Part shown: positions 52,580 to 61,341 of the stretch, piece after piece
Layout of the letters: each line of letters starts with the position of its first letter
How positions within the stretch are numbered: the stretch's first letter is position 1
DNA from: Flavobacteriales bacterium
Lineage (GTDB): Bacteria; Bacteroidota; Bacteroidia; Flavobacteriales; CAJXXR01
DNA: 64,000 nucleotides
Assembly (NCBI GenBank): GCA_025210805.1
Contig: JAOAQX010000034.1
Coordinates: 114,736-178,735, forward strand
Reading direction: 5' to 3'
The notes under the pieces: generated by a model
What the model was told of the DNA's origin: nothing
What the model saw: only the letters and a program-made list of their open reading frames with translations
The model's database searches: none
Translations under genes and position numbers: made by a program

Positions 52580-53156
52580 TTTTTACCTCTTTTTTAGGAT
52601 TTATAATCATAAAACGTACTCCAAATTGGAGGTAGTTCTTTGGTGCTGCAAGTGCATAAACATCTGCCGTTTCTTCTAGAGCAAACTGCCCAAGAGCCAT
52701 CAAATGCCACTTTTCATTCAATTGATATACTCCTTGTATCATTGCATTTAACCGAAATATATCACCTTGATCGATATTCATGTCCTCAAAATCTCTTTCA
52801 TTTTGAACAGAAAACCCAGCTCCTATTTTGATACGCTCTTGTAGTTGATACCTTACCAAAAGTGGAATTTGTAGTTTTAACTTCTGAATATTCATACGAT
52901 ACCCTTCAAATTCATAAGTTTTCCTTGAATGCATAGCATAAATACCTGTTTCGATTCCAATTTTTTCTTTTATTGGAATATCGATACCAGCTCCTAGCCT
53001 ACCACTTAAAACAGAAGCTCCAAGCTCCTTATTATCAATCATTAATTTAGATTGGAATCCCAAACCAATTTGCCCATCAACAAACACATTTAACTGCCCA
53101 TAAGACTGAAAACTAGCAAAAAGTAGGGTAATCAGAATACCTTTTTTAAACCACAT
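52569..53156 (-). CDS. Outer-membrane beta-barrel protein, PorT-like
   Basis: A 195-residue protein from the Met at 53156. The signal peptide (GILITLLFASFQSYGQ) is followed by an eight-stranded barrel-like sequence: VDGQIGLGFQSKLM, AGIDIPIKEKIGIETGIYAMHS, LQIPLLVRYQLQERIKIGAGFSV, YLQFGVRFMII. This is the outer-membrane beta-barrel domain found in PorT and many small Bacteroidota proteins, so a link to type IX secretion is possible but not shown. It is co-transcribed with the CotH-family lipoprotein gene. Confidence 0.8.
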   Translation of the reverse strand: MWFKKGILITLLFASFQSYGQLNVFVDGQIGLGFQSKLMIDNKELGASVLSGRLGAGIDIPIKEKIGIETGIYAMHSRKTYEFEGYRMNIQKLKLQIPLLVRYQLQERIKIGAGFSVQNERDFEDMNIDQGDIFRLNAMIQGVYQLNEKWHLMALGQFALEETADVYALAAPKNYLQFGVRFMIINPKKEVKNEK

Positions 53157-53586
53157 GTGATTCTCTATTTTTTTTTGCAAAAGTATTGAAACTAAAGGTC
53201 AAATACTTATCATTTTTCAAAAAAAACATATCCATACCTTTTCATAGATCATTACCTATTGAATTATTTTATAGAAATTATCAAAAATACTTTTTGCATA
53301 CCCAAAAGAAACGAATCAAAGAAAAGTACACTTTTTGGAGTGTATTTTTTTGTTGAAGCATAACATTCTTAGCGTTTTGATAGTGTTTTCATTTGGATAA
53401 ATCAACGATTTACTTGAACTTTGCTGAAAGGTAATTCGTGTGTTCTCAAAATTTAATAAATATCTATACATCAACTTTTAAGTCACAAGAAAAAATAGGA
53501 ATTCATAAATTACAAATCACTTTATATACTCTTTTATAAGTGTTATTATATCATTTTACATATCAGAGTATTCTAAAAATTTTATT
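53157..53586. other. Intergenic region with an orphan terminator
   Basis: A 430-base region without a gene. TACACT-TTTTGG-AGTGTA followed by seven T (53327-53351) has the form of a plus-strand terminator, but no plus-strand gene lies upstream before 49103, which has its own terminator. Promoters of the two divergent genes must be here; I could not identify clear boxes. No small reading frame stands out. Confidence 0.45.
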
Positions 53587-54276
53587 ATGGACATAATGAA
53601 GCAAAATTTTTTGTTGGCATCAAAAGCTTATAGCGAAAGTATACCTCTTAGATTACTTATTAAAAATTCTATTCCAATCATTGGTGAATATATTGATGCA
53701 CTTACTGTAGAACCTTGGAGCAAATATAAATCTCAACGTATCGATATTTTTATCTCTTGTGTTGAAGAGGAATTTAAATTAATTGAGAAACAATATATAA
53801 ATAAGAAGTATATTAATTCAATAGAATTCTTAGAGTTATTTTCGGAGTTACTTGATAGAAGTAAATCGTCAAAAGATGATGAGTTTATTAAAATCTATGC
53901 ACGTGTTCTAAAGTCAAATTTAGATACGAGGGTCGACTTAACATTTGAGCCCGAAGATTATATTGAAATTATTAGACACCTTACTATTAGGGATATCAGA
54001 ATCATCAAAATTATCAGGAATATTAGAACAAAAATTAATGAAACAAAAATTCAAGACCCAAGTACTTACGATTTTATAAATGTAAAACATTTCGAAAAGG
54101 AAAACATTCACTTTAAGCCGAATGAAATAAAATTTTCTTTAGCGAAACTTACAAGATTAGGTTTATTAGATTCTTATACTGCAAATTCATTTGGAATGAC
54201 TAATGCATCAGATTACAGAGAAAATGACGTTTTCAATGAATTTTGCAGTTACTTACTGACATTTGATATAGAGTAA
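53587..54276 (+). CDS. Unrecognised helical protein with a winged-helix-like C-terminus
   Basis: A 229-residue protein I do not recognise. The N-terminus has a Gly-poor amphipathic segment (LLIKNSIPIIGEYIDALTVEPW) of the sort that opens many small membrane-associated or DUF4393-like proteins. A helical middle follows (RIDIFISCVEEEFKLIEKQY, SIEFLELFSELLDRSKSSKDDEFIKIYARVLKSNLD). Near residue 190, HFKPNEIKFSLAKLTRLGLLD resembles the recognition part of a winged helix. Base content is more AT-rich than its neighbours and the promoter region is long, which suggests an accessory gene. No signal peptide is present. Confidence 0.7.
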   Translation: MDIMKQNFLLASKAYSESIPLRLLIKNSIPIIGEYIDALTVEPWSKYKSQRIDIFISCVEEEFKLIEKQYINKKYINSIEFLELFSELLDRSKSSKDDEFIKIYARVLKSNLDTRVDLTFEPEDYIEIIRHLTIRDIRIIKIIRNIRTKINETKIQDPSTYDFINVKHFEKENIHFKPNEIKFSLAKLTRLGLLDSYTANSFGMTNASDYRENDVFNEFCSYLLTFDIE

Positions 54277-54396
54277 TATTAACGAAGTGGATTAAAGTAA
54301 TCTTCTTTTCATGAAAAATTTCCAATTCTGGATTCTGGAAATCCAAAGACTCATTATAAATTATCGAATCTCAAATCTCATAATCAACAAATATCT

Positions 54397-54404
54397 TATC
54401 TTTG
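54397..54404 (+). promoter_or_regulatory. -7 element of the ferritin gene
   Basis: TATCTTTG matches TAnnTTTG 17 bases before the ferritin ATG. The -33 position at 19-base spacing (54374-54377) does not match TTTG. Confidence 0.5.
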
Positions 54405-54421
54405 ATTAAAAATTTACAACC

Positions 54422-54940
54422 ATGTTGAAACCTGCAATTTTAAAAGCATTAAACGAACAAATACGATACGAAGCGGAGTCTTCTCAATTATATCTTTCTA
54501 TGGCAATTTGGGCTGAAAGCCAAGGCTTAGAAGGAACTGCCAATTTTTTCTACGCACATTCGGACGAAGAAAGAATGCACATGCTGAAATTTGTGAAATA
54601 TATTAACGAAAGAGGTGGAAAAGCGATTATCACCGCACTTGATAAACCACAATCTGAATTTAACAACCTACATGAAGTATGCGAAACGCTCTTGTCTCAC
54701 GAAATAAAAGTTACCGAGTTAATTAACGAATTAGTGGCTATTTGCCTTGATAACAGAGACTACAACACCCATAATTTCCTTCATTGGTTTGTAACAGAGC
54801 AATTAGAAGAAGAAGCTCTTGCAAGAACTATTCTTGATAAACTGAACTTGATTGGTGAAGACAAAGGAGGATTGTATTTGTTTGATAGAGATATCGAAAA
54901 AATTACCGTTACTTCTTCTGCTCAAAATACAGGTGAATAA
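54422..54940 (+). CDS. ftnA: Ferritin
   Basis: A 172-residue bacterial non-heme ferritin of the usual length. The di-iron ligands are visible: Glu in QIRYEAESSQLYLSM (about residues 17-20), ExxH in SDEERMHM (about 50-53), Glu in LLSHEIKVTELI (about 94), and the second bridging site in WFVTEQLEEEA (about 127-131). It stores iron in 24-mer shells. Its gene probably has its own promoter (54397-54404), with nadC 21 bases downstream. Confidence 0.97.
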   Translation: MLKPAILKALNEQIRYEAESSQLYLSMAIWAESQGLEGTANFFYAHSDEERMHMLKFVKYINERGGKAIITALDKPQSEFNNLHEVCETLLSHEIKVTELINELVAICLDNRDYNTHNFLHWFVTEQLEEEALARTILDKLNLIGEDKGGLYLFDRDIEKITVTSSAQNTGE

Positions 54941-54961
54941 ATCTATCCAAAAGAAAGAAAT

Positions 54962-55822
54962 ATGTATATCGACAAAAATAGATTAGCAGAACTGCATGAT
55001 TTTATTGATATTGCATTTGCTGAAGATGTAAAGGAAGGCGATCATTCCTCATTGGCTTGTATTCCACTTGATGCTGAGGGAAACATGAAGTTATTGGTTA
55101 AAGAAGAAGGGATTCTTGCAGGAATAGAACTTGCTGAAATTATTTTCAAAAAAACAGATCCTAATGCTGAAATCAAGGTACTCATCAAAGATGGAACACC
55201 TGTAAAATATGGTGATATTGCTTTTACAATAAAAGGAAATAGAATCAAACTATTACAAGCAGAACGCCTTGTTCTTAATTGTATGCAAAGGATGAGTGCT
55301 ATTGCTACAAAAACACAAAGTTTTGCAAAGTTGATTGAAGATTTACCTACAAAAATCCTCGATACTAGAAAAACGACTCCTGGAATTAGACTTCTAGAAA
55401 AATGGGCTGTAAAAATTGGAGGTGGAGAAAATCATCGTTTTGGATTGTATGATTTAATCATGCTCAAGGATAATCATATTGATTTTGCTGGTGGAATTGC
55501 CAAAGCCATTGATAAAACACACCAATATCTTAGCGAAAATGATCTTGATTTAAAAATCGAAATTGAAGTAAGAGACCTCAAAGAACTTGATGAAGTGCTT
55601 TCTCATGGTAAAGTAAACCGAATTATGTTAGATAATTTTAGTTTTGCAGACACCCGTGAAGCCGTAAAACGTATCGATGGGAAGTTTGAAACAGAATCTT
55701 CTGGAGGAATTAACGAAAAAACCTTGAGAGAATACGCACTTTGTGGTGTTGATTATGTTTCTATGGGAGCTTTAACGCATTCCGTTTATAATCTAGACCT
55801 TAGTCTAAAAGTGATAGAATAA
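54962..55822 (+). CDS. nadC: Nicotinate-nucleotide pyrophosphorylase (carboxylating)
   Basis: A 286-residue quinolinate phosphoribosyltransferase in NAD synthesis: quinolinate plus PRPP gives nicotinate mononucleotide, CO2 and diphosphate. The phosphoribosyl motifs are present: ERLVLNCMQRMSAIAT, the TRKTTPGIRLLEKWAVKIGGGENHR core with Arg and Lys substrate ligands, LMLKDNHI (active-site Lys), IEVEVRDL-like segment, and SGGINEKTL with YVSMGALTHS. The length and N-terminus are standard. Confidence 0.97.
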   Translation: MYIDKNRLAELHDFIDIAFAEDVKEGDHSSLACIPLDAEGNMKLLVKEEGILAGIELAEIIFKKTDPNAEIKVLIKDGTPVKYGDIAFTIKGNRIKLLQAERLVLNCMQRMSAIATKTQSFAKLIEDLPTKILDTRKTTPGIRLLEKWAVKIGGGENHRFGLYDLIMLKDNHIDFAGGIAKAIDKTHQYLSENDLDLKIEIEVRDLKELDEVLSHGKVNRIMLDNFSFADTREAVKRIDGKFETESSGGINEKTLREYALCGVDYVSMGALTHSVYNLDLSLKVIE

Positions 55823-55829
55823 AAAAGAT

Positions 55830-56768
55830 TTGAAAAGAAAGTTTTTAAAAACATTTTATAGACTCATTTCCTTCACTAAAATATTGGTTATACCAGGTTT
55901 TAGAGGTAAAAGTGTTTATGATGTAGCTATTTTTTTTATTGAAAGCCTAGTAAAAGGAAGCATAACTACGCGTGCTTCCTCTATTGCTTTTAATCTTTTT
56001 TTGGCACTTTTCCCGGGAATTATTTTCTTGTTTACCCTCATTCCTTTTATTCCAATAGATGGGTTTCAGCATGAACTTTTTTTCTTGCTTCAAAAAATAT
56101 TTCCTCCCACCACCTTTGATGCAGCACAAACTACCATTAACGATATTGTAAATAATAAACAAGGAGGTCTACTATCCATTGGTTTTATAATGGCGCTTTA
56201 TTTCTCTACCAATGGAGTTAATTCACTTATAGAATCCTTTAATGCCAATATTCATATTGAGGAATCTAGATCGATCATTGCTCAAAGATGGGTTTCTCTT
56301 GTTCTCACAATATTGATAGTCTTTATTCTCATAGTTGCTATTCTAATCATTATTTTCACACAAGGTGTTATTGACTTTTTTATAGAAAAGAATTTGTTTA
56401 ACCAAAATATGGCGGATGTGTTCCTTAATGCTCGATGGTTAATTTTGATGATCGTAATTTATTTTTCCATATCCATTCTTTATTATCTAGGGCCCACAAA
56501 ATCTGACAAACTTAGCTTGTTTTCGCCAGGAAGTGTTGTAGCTACGTTTTTTATCATTCTCACTTCTCTTGGATTTAGTTATTATGTAGATAATTTTTCT
56601 CAATACAATAAACTCTATGGCTCTATCGGGACACTCATTATCATTCTGCTTTGGCTCTATTTTAATTCCATTATTTTCATTGTAGGATTCGAACTTAACA
56701 CCAGTATTTTACAAGCTGTAAAGAAAAATCCTTTATCGCTAAAAAGAAAAAAAAAGGAAATTCAATAA
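55830..56768 (+). CDS. YihY/BrkB-family inner-membrane protein
   Basis: A 312-residue membrane protein with six helices. The conserved N-terminal segment TTRASSIAFNLFLALFPGIIFLFTLIPFIP and the later LYYLGPTKSD, GSVVATFFIILTSLGFSYYVDNFSQYNKLYGSIGTLI are diagnostic. The start is TTG at 55830, 7 bases after nadC; no ATG precedes the first helices. The tail is basic (KRKKKE). The family was once called RNase BN in error and its function is unknown. It follows nadC and precedes a Crp/Fnr gene, probably one operon. Confidence 0.9.
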   Translation: MKRKFLKTFYRLISFTKILVIPGFRGKSVYDVAIFFIESLVKGSITTRASSIAFNLFLALFPGIIFLFTLIPFIPIDGFQHELFFLLQKIFPPTTFDAAQTTINDIVNNKQGGLLSIGFIMALYFSTNGVNSLIESFNANIHIEESRSIIAQRWVSLVLTILIVFILIVAILIIIFTQGVIDFFIEKNLFNQNMADVFLNARWLILMIVIYFSISILYYLGPTKSDKLSLFSPGSVVATFFIILTSLGFSYYVDNFSQYNKLYGSIGTLIIILLWLYFNSIIFIVGFELNTSILQAVKKNPLSLKRKKKEIQ

Positions 56769-56777
56769 TCCTAAAGC

Positions 56778-57350
56778 ATGAAAAATATTTTTAGAGATTT
56801 TATAGAAAAATATCATCCAATTAGTCCAGAAGATTGGGCAATTATTGAGCCTTTTCTAATCGAAAAATCTTTTACAACAAACGAAATAATCACCCAACAA
56901 GGCGATACTGAAAAATGTTTGTATTTTCTTCAAGAAGGTGTCGTACGGCTCTTTGTGGAACTCCCAGATAGAGATAGCACTTTTGATTTTGCTTTTAGTA
57001 ATGAAATCACAAGTTCCTATACTTCTTTTCTACTACAAAACCCAAGCGAATGTTCTATTGAGTGTTTGGTAGATTGTAAAACACTCACCATTAAGTATGA
57101 TGATTTACAAGAAATCTATCAGCAAACAAAAATTGGTAATCTTATAGGAAGAATTGTTTCCGAAGAACTCTTTATCCATAAGTCCAAACGAGAAAATGAC
57201 TTCTTGACTCTTTCGGCTGAAGAACGCTATAATCAAATCTTCAAAGAACACCCAAAACTCATTTTGGAAATTCCCCAAAAATACCTCGCTTCTTATATCG
57301 GTATTACTCCTCAAGCTTTGAGTAGGATAAGACGTAGACAGGTTGATTAA
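56778..57350 (+). CDS. Crp/Fnr-family transcriptional regulator
   Basis: A 190-residue regulator. Residues about 25-115 form the cyclic-nucleotide-like beta-roll (FTTNEIITQQGDTEKCLYFLQEGVVRLFVE). The long dimerisation helix follows (GNLIGRIVSEELFIHKSKREND). The C-terminal helix-turn-helix is short (YLASYIGITPQALSRIRRR), as in many Bacteroidota members. No Fnr-type N-terminal Cys cluster is present and the phosphate-binding cAMP cassette is not conserved, so the effector is unknown. The gene begins 9 bases after the BrkB-family gene. Confidence 0.9.
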   Translation: MKNIFRDFIEKYHPISPEDWAIIEPFLIEKSFTTNEIITQQGDTEKCLYFLQEGVVRLFVELPDRDSTFDFAFSNEITSSYTSFLLQNPSECSIECLVDCKTLTIKYDDLQEIYQQTKIGNLIGRIVSEELFIHKSKRENDFLTLSAEERYNQIFKEHPKLILEIPQKYLASYIGITPQALSRIRRRQVD

Positions 57351-57677
57351 CAAACTGATTTATATAATCCTCCTATTCTCTCTGTTAATTACAACTTACT
57401 TACTATCTTCATTCAATTTAGAATTGTTTTTTTGTATGTTCAGGTTATGCCAATGAGTAAATTTTGCAAGAAAAGCATGAGTAAGAGCATCATCTTTTGA
57501 TTTTTTTTCCCAAAAAATCAGCAATTTTTCCCAAATTTCACAAAAACAAACAGCTAAACCTTGCCTATATTTATATTCGTAACCATTGTTGTTTTATCAA
57601 AGCATTGACAGTGAAAACTCATTATTTTCACCACAATACCTAAGTTCGTTTAAATTGTTCTAAAAAAAAATCACATT

Positions 57678-58311
57678 ATGCATTACAAATTACTACTTAG
57701 ATTATTATGTCTGATGATTTCTCAAGTATACTCTCAAGTGGGAATTGAAACCAGAAACATCCATAGAACATTGGATATCAATAAACCATGTAGGATTTTC
57801 AGTAAAATGAAACTAACAGGACAAAGCAACAATCCAATTCTAAAACTTATATAAGCCTTATTGTAAACTAAATGCATCAATAGAATTGTTCAAATAGGGA
57901 AAAATAGTATTTAGCACTCAAATTATCACTTCGTTACCCTGTCAGGCTCTTGGGTAATTCAAGCAGATTTTGAGAATAGTTAACTTCTTAACAACATGAA
58001 TGGAAACTGGTCTTCAGGACTCACAATTCTAAATCTAGGAATAACTGCTTCTTTCAAAGCTTAAGTGAAAGGAAGTAATATCGGAACCGCACATTCTATT
58101 TCATAAGCCAGTGAAAATGTAATTTTATTGAGTGGACTCAATAGTTTAAGCTCAATAGTGTTTTATAAATTCTTAAACAGAAATCGTTTAGAAATAAAAA
58201 GAATATAAAGCATGGAATCTAAACACAAAAACAGTGAAGGGAAAATCATAAAATCATTGACACCTTCAATCTTCAAAAAACTAAATACCAAAACAACAGC
58301 AGATTACACAT
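57678..58311 (+). pseudogene. Decayed secreted-protein gene
   Basis: From ATG 57678 a frame encodes a signal peptide and SQVGIETRNIHRTLDI, then stops at 57852-57854. The SQVGIGT...LDI opening is shared with the TSP3 protein gene at 61342-62661 and with many Flavobacteriia surface proteins. Further along, another frame reads HFVTLSGSWVIQADFENS, then after a stop NNMNGNWSSGLTILNL and so on to about 58311, protein-like but broken by at least three stops. It looks like one decayed gene of some 200 codons. No family can be named beyond the N-terminus. Confidence 0.6.
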
Positions 58312-58424
58312 GAAAACTAACATTATCAACTTGTTTAAATTATTGTTAATAAATAATTCAAAAACAATCATACAATCACAATAATTTAATTTTTATATAT
58401 TAACTTTGTTATAAAATCGCACAA

Positions 58425-60347
58425 ATGAAGCTACTTACTGGCAATTTATTTAAGGGAAAAATAGATCTTCTATCCATCATATTTTTAATTAATATTCCTT
58501 TGCTTTTTGCCAACAATTCTGACTTTGAAACTTGTTATGCTTTCTCTAAACTAGATCATTCCTTTCTAAGTGAAGAAGACCATTATCTAATGAATATACC
58601 TTATACAGATAGTATTGATGGTCAAATAGCGAATATTCAAGAGGCAATCTATAAGTGTGATTCATCTGATTACAAAAGGAAATTTCATTTGTATTTTATA
58701 CTAAGTGCTTATTTAGATCAAACAAAAAGGAATAATCAATTATCGATTGATTACGAAAAGATTATATATTCAAACAAAAATCAACCATGTATTCATACAA
58801 ACTATATGATAGACCGTATAGTACAAAAATATCGAGCTAATAATAGACATAAAAAACTCCTTGAAATACTGCATAAATTTAATGACATTGATATTCCAAA
58901 TAATTATATAGACGAACAGCTCGGAAATATCTATTTTCATCTTGGAAAATATGAACTAGCAATCATTCACTGGCAGTATATAATAAAATACGGCACAAGA
59001 GGCAAAGTATCCAAAAGTAGCTTTCACAATAATATTGCTTTAGCTTACAGAGAATTATCAAATTTTCAACTTGCTAAAAAACATTTTTCCCAATCACTAA
59101 ATTTATTAAATGAGGTAGAGAAAGAATCGAAGAAAGAAAGAAGTAAATATTTTTATTATTTTAAAAATATTGTAAAGAATAATCTATTATCCATTTCCAA
59201 AAACAAGAAGAACATTAAATTAGAAATGTTCAAAAATTATCAAAAAGCTTTAAAGAATGGACTTGAAACTAAGAAACAGAGTATCGGCATTCTAAGTTAT
59301 ACCTCTATTTCAAGCTTAGCATTTGAGCTAGGTAAATTTGAAGAGGCTCAAAAATATTTAAGAATTGTCGATGAAGAATCTTCAAATAAGAATCTTCCTA
59401 AATCTACAGAAAGAGAAATCAAAAAAATAGAATTTTTAAATAATTTATATAAAGCAACTAACGATACTTCTTTAATTAATCAGTATTTATCGATTACCAG
59501 AGAGAATTCTAATGAATTTATCAAAAAAATTAATCTTTTGAGGTCTACAGAAAAAATAGATGTAGAATGGAGTCTTAAAACTTTATCTGAAAAAGAGGAG
59601 TTACTTTTACGAGAAGAAAAAATCAAAAAGAAACTACAACTATTCAATACTTTATTAATTATACTAGGAAGTGGGCTTGTCTTTGCCTTGATTTGGCAAG
59701 AGCTGTTAAGACAAAAAATACGTCAAAAAAACTTACAAATAAAACAAGCTTTAGAAACCTCTCAAATACTTCTCAAAGAAGTGAATCATAGGGTGAAAAA
59801 CAATTTAGAAATCATTTCCTCAATTGCTTATCTAGAGTATATTAAAGAAGGGGTTTTTGATTTTTATAGCTTTGAAAATAAAATCAATGCATTATCATTA
59901 ATTCATCAATTACTCTATACTTCAGACAATATTTCATCAATAGATTTAAAACAATACTATACTAAACTTTTGGAGAATTTTAAAGATTCGTTAATTATTA
60001 ATTTGGAGTATAAACTCAATACTCCAGAGAAATTCAATATACCCATTGAAACAGGAATCATCTTAGGGATATTACTCAATGAATTAATTACCAACTCTTC
60101 CAAATACTGCAATCCAAAAGAAGAAGAGTCTATAACTGTAAAAATAGATTTTTATCAACAAAATAAGGTGTGGATTTTTGAGTATCAAGATAACGGAACA
60201 AAGTTCGACCAAAGCAACAGCAAATCAGACCAATTCGGAAGCCAGCTAATGATGCTATTGGTTAAAAAGCTTAAAGCAGAGCAAAGTACAAGTTTTGAAA
60301 ACGGATACACAACTAAAATTATTTTTAAACAACTGATAATCGCATGA
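58425..60347 (+). CDS. Sensor histidine kinase with TPR sensory region (HisKA_2/HATPase)
   Basis: A 640-residue membrane kinase. A signal or anchor segment lies at residues about 12-30. A periplasmic region of TPR-like helical repeats spans about 100-370 (EQLGNIYFHLGKYELAIIHWQ, NNIALAYRELSNFQLAKKHFSQS, SISSLAFELGKFEEAQKYL). One transmembrane helix is near 405-427 (TLLIILGSGLVFALIW). The phosphoacceptor is His455 in LKEVNHRVKNNLEIISS (HisKA_2 type). The ATP-binding domain has GILLNELITNSSKY (N box) and YQDNG. The response regulator gene overlaps its stop by 4 bases. The signal is unknown. Confidence 0.93.
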   Translation: MKLLTGNLFKGKIDLLSIIFLINIPLLFANNSDFETCYAFSKLDHSFLSEEDHYLMNIPYTDSIDGQIANIQEAIYKCDSSDYKRKFHLYFILSAYLDQTKRNNQLSIDYEKIIYSNKNQPCIHTNYMIDRIVQKYRANNRHKKLLEILHKFNDIDIPNNYIDEQLGNIYFHLGKYELAIIHWQYIIKYGTRGKVSKSSFHNNIALAYRELSNFQLAKKHFSQSLNLLNEVEKESKKERSKYFYYFKNIVKNNLLSISKNKKNIKLEMFKNYQKALKNGLETKKQSIGILSYTSISSLAFELGKFEEAQKYLRIVDEESSNKNLPKSTEREIKKIEFLNNLYKATNDTSLINQYLSITRENSNEFIKKINLLRSTEKIDVEWSLKTLSEKEELLLREEKIKKKLQLFNTLLIILGSGLVFALIWQELLRQKIRQKNLQIKQALETSQILLKEVNHRVKNNLEIISSIAYLEYIKEGVFDFYSFENKINALSLIHQLLYTSDNISSIDLKQYYTKLLENFKDSLIINLEYKLNTPEKFNIPIETGIILGILLNELITNSSKYCNPKEEESITVKIDFYQQNKVWIFEYQDNGTKFDQSNSKSDQFGSQLMMLLVKKLKAEQSTSFENGYTTKIIFKQLIIA

Positions 60348-61033
60348 CGAATTCAATTTTAATAGTAGAGGATGATCCATTCATCTCAATTAGCTTAGAG
60401 GGACTTTTGAAAAATAATCATTACCATGTGGTAGATAGCATTGATAATGCAGAAGACGCTTATAATTTTTGCAAAAATGAGCAAGTAGATCTAATCTTAT
60501 TGGATATAAGGTTAAGTGGTGAAAAAACGGGACTTTGGTTAGAGAAGGAGTTAAAAAAAATATACTATTCTGCCAAGATTATTTTTCTAACGGCATTTAA
60601 TGACCAAGAAACGATTGACGGAATACTTAATTCTGAAGCCGATATCTATCTAACAAAACCTATTAATAGAAAATCACTTATTTCTAATATTCAGCTCGTA
60701 TTAAAGCAAAAAACAGAAAAATCTATTTACACTATAGCTGAAGGAAAGAAAAAACACCAACTCGATATCAGATCTGTTCTTTTTATCAAAAGTGATGGTA
60801 ATTACTTAATTATTCATCAGCAGAACGGAAATAAAATTACGCTTAGAAAAAAGCTAAAAGAAATTCAAAAAGAAATCACTTGTACTCAACTTATAAGAGT
60901 TCATCAAAGTTTTTTGGTAAACAAAAATTTTGTAACCACAATTTCCAGCACTCATATTTTTGTAGAGCAAAATAAAATTCCTATTTCAAAACCTTATCGA
61001 GGGAAAGTTAGAACTTTTTTTAGACATGAATAG
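60344..61033 (+). CDS. LytTR-family response regulator
   Basis: A 229-residue regulator and partner of the kinase encoded just upstream (ATGA overlap). The receiver domain is residues 1-120, with acidic pair VEDD near 9-11, phosphoacceptor Asp54 in LILLDIRLSG, Thr in FLTAFND and Lys in YLTKPIN. Residues about 130-229 are a LytTR DNA-binding domain (VLFIKSDGNYLIIHQ, KEIQKEITCTQLIRVHQSFLVN). LytTR proteins bind pairs of short direct repeats upstream of extracellular or surface protein genes. Neighbouring secreted-protein genes are plausible targets. Confidence 0.94.
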   Translation: MTNSILIVEDDPFISISLEGLLKNNHYHVVDSIDNAEDAYNFCKNEQVDLILLDIRLSGEKTGLWLEKELKKIYYSAKIIFLTAFNDQETIDGILNSEADIYLTKPINRKSLISNIQLVLKQKTEKSIYTIAEGKKKHQLDIRSVLFIKSDGNYLIIHQQNGNKITLRKKLKEIQKEITCTQLIRVHQSFLVNKNFVTTISSTHIFVEQNKIPISKPYRGKVRTFFRHE

Positions 61034-61341
61034 GATTATACTCATGAATTATACAATTCAGACATTCCAAGATTTTGACGACATCATAAGAGCTTTAAAG
61101 AAATAAATTTGGACCGATGGTGAGACTTCATTAACAGTTCAAAAATGACATTAGGAACAGTAATCAAAATGAAAAAAATCTCCATTTTTCAGTTAAGAAA
61201 AATGGAGATGACTATCTTTAGTTTCTAATTATTTTAACTAAAAAATGGTTTTATATAGCACTTGTAAACATATAGAATCTGTATGTTTTGTTTTATACTC
61301 ACATTCATGTGCTAGTAATATTTTATATTGGTAGCATAGTC
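61034..61341. other. Intergenic region with terminator
   Basis: Between convergent genes. A 20-codon frame at 61044-61106 looks coding-like (NYTIQTFQDFDDIIRALKK), but no support exists beyond that. The region includes the terminator at 61171-61209. Nothing else is seen. Confidence 0.4.
61171..61209 (-). terminator. Strong terminator of the TSP3 gene region
   Basis: ATCTCCATTTTTC (61178-61190) pairs perfectly with GAAAAATGGAGAT (61197-61209) around a 6-base loop. On the minus strand a T run follows. It lies 130 bases beyond the TSP3 gene stop and can also stop plus-strand read-through from the response regulator. Confidence 0.85.

Noticed and set aside
61044..61106. A 20-codon coding-like frame after the response regulator
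   Set aside because: Too short to support, and no initiation signal or homologous feature is visible.
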